Positions 58,337-64,000 of a stretch of 64,000 nucleotides of DNA are shown piece by piece. The translations under genes were made by a program, and so were the position numbers. Below the pieces are notes generated by a model, which saw nothing but the letters and a program-made list of their open reading frames with translations, searched no databases and was not told the DNA's origin. Source of the stretch: Deinococcus sp. QL22 (lineage in GTDB: Bacteria > Deinococcota > Deinococci > Deinococcales > Deinococcaceae); contig NZ_CP097153.1 of the NCBI RefSeq assembly GCF_023370075.1, positions 62,001 to 126,000 on the forward strand, in the 5' to 3' direction. The number at the start of each line of letters is the position of its first letter. The stretch's first letter is position 1.

Positions 58337-59634
58337 TGCTCGAAGTCTTGACGCCCATGGCCGTGATCCTGGCGTTGGTCACCCTCAACGGGTTGTTCGT
58401 GGCCGCCGAGTTCTCGCTGATCGCGTCTCGTCGCAGCCGCCTGCACACCTTAGCCGAGGGCGGTAACGGCGCGGCCCGCTGGCTGCTGGGCGTGTTCGAC
58501 CGGCCCACCGGCAAAGACCGCTACATCGCCATTGCCCAGCTCGGCATTACGCTGGCCAGCATTGGACTGGGCATGTACGGCGAGCCGCAAATTGCAAAGT
58601 GGTTGTACGGCCCCTTTGAAGACTGGGGTCTGTCCTACGCCGCCGCGCATACCGCCGGATTTGTGGTGGCCCTGAGCCTGATCACCTTTATGCATGTGGT
58701 CTTTGGGGAGATGATTCCCAAGGCGCTGGCCCTGCAAACCCCCGAAGCAGTCAGCCTTCAGGTCAACCCCCTGATGCGCATGTTTGGCCTGGTCTTCCGG
58801 CCCCTGATTTCAGTGCTGAACGCCGTGGCGCTGGGACTGATGCGCCTCCTGCGCATCAAAGACCCCGGCAAAGACAGTTTGCTGTACACCAGCAAAGAAC
58901 TCTCGATCCTCACCGATGAAACGGCCCTGAGCGGGCAAATCGGAGAGGTGCAGCGCGACCTGATTCACAACATTTTTGCGCTGGAAGAACGCACAGCCCA
59001 GGATCTGATGACCACGCGCCCGCGCCTCGAAGCCCTGAGCGTGCAGGCCAGCACTGCAGAAGTCACGGCCCGGATCGCCGCTTCACCGCGCAGCCGGTAT
59101 CCGGTGTTCGAGGACAGCCTCGATCAAATTATTGGCGTCTTACATGTCAAGGACTTTATCCGGGCACGGGCGTCCGGGCGCTCGGCCCACCTGGGGCGTT
59201 TGGTGCGTCCCTTGCCCCATGTGGCCGCGACAGCCACCGCTGAAGACCTGCTGGCCCAGTTCAAGCGCGAACGCATTCACGCGGCCCTCGTGGTCGATGA
59301 ATTTGGCGGCACCCTCGGCTTCGTCACCATGGACGACCTGATCGAAGACGTGATGGAAGAGGAAGACGTGGGGGCGTCCCACGGGGTGCAGGCCAACTCT
59401 GACGGGTCGTGGACGCTGGACGGCGAAGTGACATTGAGCGAACTGAACGAACACGGCCTGACGTTGCGCAGCGAGGACGTGAATACGGTGGCGGGCCTGC
59501 TGCTGGCCGACCACGGCACTGTGCCCGCCGTCGGCACCACCGTTCATGTACAGGGCCACGACCTGACGGCAGAGGAAGTACAGGGCCTCAAAATCACGCG
59601 GGTAAGGGTCAGGAAGGTCGTGTCAGACGCCTGA
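58336..59634 (+). CDS. CNNM/CorC-type membrane protein, tandem relative
   Basis: The ATG shares a base with the upstream stop (TGATG), so the two are translationally coupled. Same layout: membrane domain (LNGLFVAAEFSLIASRRSRLH, FGEMIPKALALQTPE), CBS pair (DLMTTRPRLEALSVQAS, ALVVDEFGGTLGFVTMDDLIEDVMEE) and CorC_HlyC domain. The pair may form a heteromer in the membrane for divalent-cation efflux or uptake. Confidence 0.93.
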   Translation: MLEVLTPMAVILALVTLNGLFVAAEFSLIASRRSRLHTLAEGGNGAARWLLGVFDRPTGKDRYIAIAQLGITLASIGLGMYGEPQIAKWLYGPFEDWGLSYAAAHTAGFVVALSLITFMHVVFGEMIPKALALQTPEAVSLQVNPLMRMFGLVFRPLISVLNAVALGLMRLLRIKDPGKDSLLYTSKELSILTDETALSGQIGEVQRDLIHNIFALEERTAQDLMTTRPRLEALSVQASTAEVTARIAASPRSRYPVFEDSLDQIIGVLHVKDFIRARASGRSAHLGRLVRPLPHVAATATAEDLLAQFKRERIHAALVVDEFGGTLGFVTMDDLIEDVMEEEDVGASHGVQANSDGSWTLDGEVTLSELNEHGLTLRSEDVNTVAGLLLADHGTVPAVGTTVHVQGHDLTAEEVQGLKITRVRVRKVVSDA

Positions 59635-59729
59635 TTCAGTGTTCAGATGCCCGTGTTGGGAAGGCAGTATGCAGAGGCCCGTATTGATCAGCAGGCCCGA
59701 CTCGGCACGGGCATCCCACGCAGGCCGTG

Positions 59730-61139
59730 TCAGGCCTCCACAAAGCGCATTCTGAAGCTGCGGCCCTTGATGGTGCCGACGCCCTGCCCCAGTTGTTTGC
59801 CCGCGCTCAAGCGCCCAAAGGCGTGGTCGGCCACCTGACGGTCAATCGCCACATAGGTCATGAACTCGAACACATTGATTTTGCCCACCTGCTCCTTGCT
59901 GAGGCCGCCGTCGCCCGTCAGTGCGCCCAGCACGTCGCCGGGGCGCAGTTTGTCTTTTTTGCCGCCCATGATGCACAGCGTGACCATTGGTGCAGGCGCG
60001 GCTCCGGCGTGGTCGGTGCCCAGTTCGCTCAGCGGATACCACTGCACGGGCGTTTGCTGGTAGTCCTCGATCAGGCGCACCCACTTTTTTTCGTAGGGCG
60101 TACACAGCGTCAGGGCTAATCCCGTTTCTCCAGCCCGTCCGGTGCGGCCCACCCGGTGAATATGCACTTCCGTCTCCCGCGAGACGTCGGCCACGATCAC
60201 CGCCCCCAGCCCGGCGATGTCCAGCCCGCGTGCAGCCACGTCCGTTGCCACCAGCACCGAGCAACTGCGGTTAGAAAACAGCACCAGAATTTCGTCGCGC
60301 TCACGCTGCTCAAGGTCGCCGTGCAGGGCCAGCGCCGAAAAGCCTTGGGCACGCAGTTCCTCTGCCAGTGCGCGGCAATGCACCTTGGTGTTGCAAAAAG
60401 CCAGCGCCGACACGGGCCTAAAGTGCTTGAGCAGATGGCCCACGGCGGCGTCACGCTCCTCCGCCTCTACCTCATAAAACCGCTGCTTGATCTGATCCGC
60501 CGTATGCTGCACTTCTACGGTCACTTCTACCGGAGAGTTCAGGAAGGCGGCGGTGGCGCGGCGAATATCGTCCGGGTAGGTGGCCGAGAACAGCAAGGTC
60601 TGACGCGGCTGGGGGCAGGCAGCGACAATGCCCGCAATCTCCTCATAAAAGCCCATGTCGGTCATTCTGTCGGCTTCATCCAGCACCAGCGTTTGCAGCT
60701 GCGCCAGATCAAGTGTGCCGCGCTCCAGATGATCGCGGACGCGGCCCGGCGTGCCCACCACGATATGTGCGCCGTGTTCAAGTGAAATGGTCTGTGGTCG
60801 CCGCGACACGCCGCCGGTCAGCGTCAGCACTTTGATGTTGCCTTCGCCGCGTGCCAGACGCCTGATCTCGTTGGCAACCTGATCGGCCAATTCGCGGGTC
60901 GGACACAGCACCAGGCCCTGCACAGCCAGCCACGCCGGATTCAGGCGGTGCAGCAGGCCGATGCCGAACGCCGCTGTTTTGCCACTGCCCGTTTTGGCCT
61001 GCGCGATCAGGTCGCGGCCCGCCAGCACAGGCGGCAAGCTCTGGGCCTGAATCGGCGTCATGTGGTGGTACTCCAGGGTGTCAAGGTTGGCCAGCAAGCG
61101 GGGGCTGAGGGGCAGGGTGGAAAACGGGACAGGCATCAT
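59730..61139 (-). CDS. dbpA: DbpA-type DEAD-box RNA helicase
   Basis: Starts at ATG 61139 or the adjacent ATG 61136. Helicase motifs: Q motif FSTLPLSPRLLANL, I AQAKTGSGKT, II DEAD (LVLDEADRM), III SAT, V ATDVAARGLD, VI HRVGRTGRAG. The C-terminal 75 residues (MGGKKDKLRPGDVLGALTGDGGL, QVADHAFGRLSAGKQLG) are the DbpA RNA-binding domain, which targets hairpin 92 of 23S rRNA. Role: late assembly of the large ribosomal subunit. The two-ATG start has no strong ribosome site. Confidence 0.93.
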   Translation of the reverse strand: MMPVPFSTLPLSPRLLANLDTLEYHHMTPIQAQSLPPVLAGRDLIAQAKTGSGKTAAFGIGLLHRLNPAWLAVQGLVLCPTRELADQVANEIRRLARGEGNIKVLTLTGGVSRRPQTISLEHGAHIVVGTPGRVRDHLERGTLDLAQLQTLVLDEADRMTDMGFYEEIAGIVAACPQPRQTLLFSATYPDDIRRATAAFLNSPVEVTVEVQHTADQIKQRFYEVEAEERDAAVGHLLKHFRPVSALAFCNTKVHCRALAEELRAQGFSALALHGDLEQRERDEILVLFSNRSCSVLVATDVAARGLDIAGLGAVIVADVSRETEVHIHRVGRTGRAGETGLALTLCTPYEKKWVRLIEDYQQTPVQWYPLSELGTDHAGAAPAPMVTLCIMGGKKDKLRPGDVLGALTGDGGLSKEQVGKINVFEFMTYVAIDRQVADHAFGRLSAGKQLGQGVGTIKGRSFRMRFVEA

Positions 61140-61237
61140 AGCCAGAAGTATGGTCTGTCGCGCAAGCGCCTTGCTCCCAATCAATCGGTTTGGGCCGCCG
61201 GCTTATTCCGTGTGTATGGTGGTGACGGATCGGTTGG

Positions 61238-61353
61238 GAGTCCGTTGACTTGCCTTGGTGCTTCCAAACACGTCGTTTTTCGCAGCTTAGGTCAATCGAC
61301 CCCAGCGATGAACACGGCCTCTGGCTCGTTCATTAAGCTCAGTCAACGGACTC
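61238..61353. repeat. MITE-like element A
   Basis: GAGTCCGTTGACT (61238-61250) and its exact complement (61341-61353) bound about 116 bases without a gene. Internal words TTTTTCGCAGCTTAGG and GATGAACACGG recur in elements B and C. The ends match those of the IS701 element at 40599. Confidence 0.75.
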
Positions 61354-61360
61354 TCACCCT

Positions 61361-61487
61361 TGGTCGTCCGTTGAGTTGCTCCACCACCGCCAGAAACACC
61401 TTGTTTTTTGCAGCTTGAATGAGTTGACCTCAGTGATGAACCCAGTCTCCAACTCGTCTACCGGACGCCGTCAACAGCCGATCACTA
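61361..61487. repeat. MITE-like element B
   Basis: Begins TGGTCGTCCGTTGAG and closely follows element C over about 115 bases (CCGCCAGAAACACCTTG, GAGTTGACCTCAGTGATGAA). Its right end is degenerate (GTCAACAGCCGATC). It lies 7 bases from element A. Confidence 0.75.
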
Positions 61488-61600
61488 GTCGGGAAAAGAA
61501 GACGAATGTCAACTCGCTCTGGGGAACAGATCGTTTCGAGTGAGGGGGCGGCGGTGGATCGACTGGGGAGTTGATCTGCCCTCCAGGATGTCAAAAGTTG

Positions 61601-61638
61601 CCCCGGCTGGATTTGCATCCAGCCGGGGTGCTGTTTTT
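61601..61638 (+). terminator. Orphan rho-independent terminator
   Basis: CCCCGGCTGGA (61601-61611) pairs perfectly with TCCAGCCGGGG (61618-61628), then TGCTGTTTTT. No plus-strand gene lies directly upstream, so it probably outlived the gene it served. Confidence 0.8.
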
Positions 61639-61659
61639 CCCGGAATGCTTACTCCTTAA

Positions 61660-61681
61660 CCGTGTTGCAATTGCAACACGG
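61660..61681. promoter_or_regulatory. 22-bp perfect palindrome, candidate operator
   Basis: The core CGTGTTGCAATTGCAACACG (61661-61680) is flanked by C and G, making 22 perfect bases with no loop. Such a site suits a dimeric regulator better than a terminator. No regulator gene is adjacent. Confidence 0.6.
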
Positions 61682-61853
61682 CGCTCGCTTTTGATGCAAG
61701 TGAGCCGAATGTGGTGTTATGAAGGTCTTGTCAGGTTAATTCGGGGCTATGTCAAAAACAAGTCCGGTGTGTAAAGAAGAGCCGAGGAGAGAGAAGAAAT
61801 TTTGTGACTACTCAGTGGGGACTTGGACTTGGCTGAGCAGGTAGAGTAGAGGT

Positions 61854-62067
61854 ATCTCCGAGGACACCTGCCCGAACTGCGAAAAACTGGAAGCTCAGCT
61901 GGCCAAAGTGCTCGCTGAACTTCAAGACGTCAAGGTACGTCTCGCCCTGAACAGCACGACCTCCCATCAACCTCCGAGCTAGGACAAGCCCTAGATCCCG
62001 AAGAGTGGGCGCCACCCAGGCAGGACGTTGAAGATGTTCGAGCATCAAAACTTAACTTCAAAGAAAC
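61854..62067 (+). pseudogene. IS66-type transposase N-terminal remnant
   Basis: The frame reads EDTCPNCEKLEAQLAKVLAE then RLALNSTTSHQPPS, stop, DKP, stop, IPKSGRHPG. The CPNC pair, coiled coil and NSxxSxxPPS-DKP pattern are those of IS66-type transposases. Two in-frame stops and no start; clearly dead. Confidence 0.65.
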
Positions 62068-62143
62068 ACTTTGAACCCGGCCGCCACCGCTTCTCAAGTA
62101 TCATCCAGGATGCGGTTTCAGCCTCGCCGCTCCTGGAGGGAGT

Positions 62144-62869
62144 ATGAGCTCGCTGCTGTTCCTACTGTTCCTGTCTCTGAGTGCCTCCCAAGCTGCGCCC
62201 ATCCAACTCCGCGCTTCCGACGGCCTGACCCTATACGGCGAGTACACCACCCCGGCGCAGCCCAAGGGGGCGGTGCTTCTCCTGCACGCCGCTGGCCAAA
62301 ACCTGCATGAATTCGATGCCATTGCCCACCGCCTGACGCTTGAGGGGTATGCCTCACTCGCACTCGATCAGCGCTTCGGGGGGGAATATGATGGGTACCG
62401 CAACCGGACAGTTCAGCACTTGGGGAACCGGGTTCTCAGTGAGGCAGATGCCCTCACAGACTTGGACTTGGCGTTGACCTGGCTCAGGCGCCAGCACCCG
62501 AGGACGCGGCTTTTCGCGATGGGCAGCGGGAGCAGCGGGACGTTGTTATTCCCGTTTGCCCTCCGGCAACCCGATCTTGCGGGGCTTCTCGCCTTTAGTC
62601 CTGTCCAGAGCGACCTGGTCGAGATCGATATGCTGGCTGTGGCGCGGCAGGTGCGGGTGCCTGTCTTCGTTACCAGCAGCAATGACCCGTTTGAGATTCA
62701 GGCCGCTCAGGAGGTGTTCTGTGCTGTCGGCGCTTCCCGCAGAACCCTGTTTGTGCCGCCGGGTTTCGGCCTCCGTGGAGTTGTGAACCTCAACCCCGCG
62801 AAAACGACGGAGGTGGCGGTGACTGAAGCATACTGGGCCGCTGTTTTGAAGTTCTTTGAAACCCCCTAG
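62144..62869 (+). CDS. Secreted alpha/beta hydrolase-like protein
   Basis: GGAGG precedes the ATG. A signal peptide (MSSLLFLLFLSLSASQAA) is followed by a small DLH-type alpha/beta hydrolase: AVLLLHAAGQNLHEFDAIAHRL, nucleophile elbow GSGSSGT (Ser or next Ser), and SSNDPFEIQ for the acid. Where the catalytic His should be (after strand 8) the text reads VPPGFGLRGVVNL, with no His. Either the His comes from elsewhere or the enzyme is inactive. The stop abuts element C, which may have changed the 3' end. Confidence 0.8.
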   Translation: MSSLLFLLFLSLSASQAAPIQLRASDGLTLYGEYTTPAQPKGAVLLLHAAGQNLHEFDAIAHRLTLEGYASLALDQRFGGEYDGYRNRTVQHLGNRVLSEADALTDLDLALTWLRRQHPRTRLFAMGSGSSGTLLFPFALRQPDLAGLLAFSPVQSDLVEIDMLAVARQVRVPVFVTSSNDPFEIQAAQEVFCAVGASRRTLFVPPGFGLRGVVNLNPAKTTEVAVTEAYWAAVLKFFETP

Positions 62870-62870
62870 G

Positions 62871-63014
62871 ATGACCCTCCTGGTCGTCCGTTGAGGTGCT
62901 CCACCGCCGCCAGAAACACGTTGTTTTCTGCAGCTCGGATGAGTTGACCTCAGTGATGAACACCGTCTCCGACTTATGTGCCGGACGCAGTCAACGGACG
63001 ACTAGGAGGGTCAT
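62871..63014. repeat. MITE-like element C
   Basis: 24-bp terminal inverted repeats with one mismatch (ATGACCCTCCTGGTCGTCCG at 62871 on, complement at 62991-63014) enclose about 96 bases closely similar to element B. It begins directly after the hydrolase stop codon. The GTCCGTTGA core matches the ends of the IS701 element. Confidence 0.82.
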
Positions 63015-63135
63015 GCGAAATGGCCCGATCAGGGATCTTGATCAACGCCTGATTCAACCGCTCCGGATCTCGTCTATGTTGAATGTTGAAGGCACGGGAA
63101 GACAGCGCTGCTTCTCTCAGACCACTGGAGAGCCC

Positions 63136-63717
63136 ATGCTGGAGTCCAAAACCAAGTTGCACGACGCACTCTACATCCCCCTCAAATTTCCCCGACAGTC
63201 CAGGTATCGGCTGGCCAGCGCCCCAGGCGACACCATAGAGATTCCTCTGCTGATGGTGCTGGATCTGCGAGACAGCTTAATTCCAGAAGCCCAACATCGG
63301 CGGGTCTTGGAACTCTGCGACCAAGGCTGCATGGGGGTTCGCCTGCTCGTGATCAGTCCCGAACCGTGCTGCGCGGACGTCCAGATCCACCCCGAGACCT
63401 TGGACGTCGCCGTTCAGTACATCGGGGTGATGCTGCACGATCCGCACTGGCGGGCGGACCAGTGGCGAGCGTTGTTGTTACCGGGAGCAGCCGGGCGTCT
63501 GTTGGCGCTGCTGCACTGCCTGCAGCAGCTGAGCGAAGACCATCTGGCCCAAGTGTTGCAAGTGGTCCCCAAGCCCCTCTTGCCGGGCGCCGAGTGGGTC
63601 AGCGTGCTGAAGCTCAACGCCACCCTCGAACCCTTGAGTGCGCCCCAGCACCGCAACTCGACTCACTTCTCCCGCTTCAAGCGAAGCACGAGGGTCGTGA
63701 CGCCGTCCTTGTCCTGA
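63136..63717 (+). CDS. Hypothetical protein
   Basis: The ATG at 63136 has GGAG 5 bases before it, giving 193 aa; an in-frame extension upstream runs back through element C and was rejected. Mixed alpha/beta (IEIPLLMVLDLRDSLIPEAQHRRVLELC, GVRLLVISPEPCCADVQI, HCLQQLSEDHLAQVLQVVPKP). No family recognised, no signal or membrane helix. Its last 18 codons overlap the convergent HRDC gene by 55 bases, so the true end may be affected by a shift. Confidence 0.65.
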   Translation: MLESKTKLHDALYIPLKFPRQSRYRLASAPGDTIEIPLLMVLDLRDSLIPEAQHRRVLELCDQGCMGVRLLVISPEPCCADVQIHPETLDVAVQYIGVMLHDPHWRADQWRALLLPGAAGRLLALLHCLQQLSEDHLAQVLQVVPKPLLPGAEWVSVLKLNATLEPLSAPQHRNSTHFSRFKRSTRVVTPSLS

Positions 63718-64000
63718 GCCTGGTACCCATCAAAGTCAGTGGCCGTGCCCTTGGGGAACACTTCGTGCCAGACCGTCTCCAGGGAGAGGGGGGCAAATTG
63801 AGCGCGGCCACTTCGGAGTTCCATCGCCACCCGTTCGAGGAGCGTCGCGACGTTCTGAAGTCCAGTTGTCTCTGGAAGTCGAGGGTCTTGGACGGCTTGT
63901 TCCCCTTCTCTTGGGGCGTGCGGTTCTGCGGCCAGTGCGCTCGCGATCGCATCCAGAATCCGATCGCCGTACGCTTCAATCCGCTTCGGCCCCAAACCGG
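63663..64000 (-). CDS. HRDC-domain protein, C-terminal part
   Basis: The frame is open at the right edge, so the N-terminus lies outside. It begins GLGPKRIEAYGDRILDAIA, the end of an HRDC or helix-hairpin-helix domain as found in RecQ-type helicases and RNase D, then an acidic linker and a tail ELRSGRAQFAPLSLETVWHEVF. Which enzyme it belongs to cannot be told from this piece; a RecQ-like helicase is plausible. Confidence 0.75.
   Translation of the reverse strand, partial: GLGPKRIEAYGDRILDAIASALAAEPHAPREGEQAVQDPRLPETTGLQNVATLLERVAMELRSGRAQFAPLSLETVWHEVFPKGTATDFDGYQAQDKDGVTTLVLRLKREK

Larger units (their letters stand above)
61488..62143. other. Repeat-rich gap before the hydrolase gene
   Basis: No intact gene. 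It contains an orphan terminator, a 22-bp palindrome and a transposase remnant, each listed separately. The stretch 61682-61850 holds nothing I recognise. Confidence 0.55.

Overview
The window looks like chromosome or megaplasmid DNA from a Deinococcus-type bacterium. The DNA is GC-rich. It carries many secreted lipoproteins built from NPCBM, malectin, FN3 and Kelch modules, strong GGAGG ribosome sites with frequent GTG or TTG starts, and a dense, varied load of insertion sequences. The genus is inferred from this style, not proven. I saw no tRNA, rRNA or CRISPR array.

Region 1 (1-24.4 kb) is a surface-polysaccharide locus. A minus-strand series runs from about 15.05 kb down to 3.6 kb: a Wzy-like polymerase, two overlapping glycosyltransferases, an NPCBM/malectin/Kelch lipoprotein, a third glycosyltransferase, an RmlA-like nucleotidylyltransferase, and a Wzz/BY-kinase-like chain-length protein with an atypical ATP-binding loop. 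Two large NPCBM lipoproteins diverge from it (15.4-20.8 kb) and share a perfect 651-bp repeat. Around these lie a beta-propeller protein (5' end outside the window), a WD40 lipoprotein, a Tat-exported dienelactone-hydrolase-type enzyme, a secreted beta-helix protein and a GH43 enzyme. Together they suggest synthesis, binding and trimming of an extracellular glycan. No flippase is visible.

Region 2 (24.6-36.2 kb) holds a GH2 glycosidase, an IS5-type element, a decayed NPCBM/beta-helix gene with two nonsense codons and two frameshifts, an IS4-family element with a 10-bp target duplication, a choice-of-anchor-I-like protein whose halves appear swapped, and an Rrf2 regulator next to an NmrA-type quinone oxidoreductase with a shared candidate operator.

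Region 3 (36.2-46.8 kb) is an IS graveyard: an IS701 remnant, two inverted IS6 copies bracketing a ricin-lectin/sugar-dehydrogenase lipoprotein and a complete IS701 element, then two inverted IS110 copies bracketing another NPCBM lipoprotein, then an IS3 remnant that cut off a gene downstream of a second GH2 enzyme.

Region 4 (46.9-64 kb) is mostly ordinary: the second GH2 enzyme diverging from an ArsR-like regulator, an ABC exporter, a cytochrome P450, 5-oxoprolinase genes pxpA and a fused pxpBC, a catalytically degenerate tyrosine recombinase, two CNNM/CorC-type membrane proteins and a DbpA-type helicase. Then comes a repeat-rich stretch with three MITE-like elements whose ends match the IS701 element, a 22-bp palindrome, an alpha/beta hydrolase, an unknown gene and the C-terminal end of an HRDC-domain protein.
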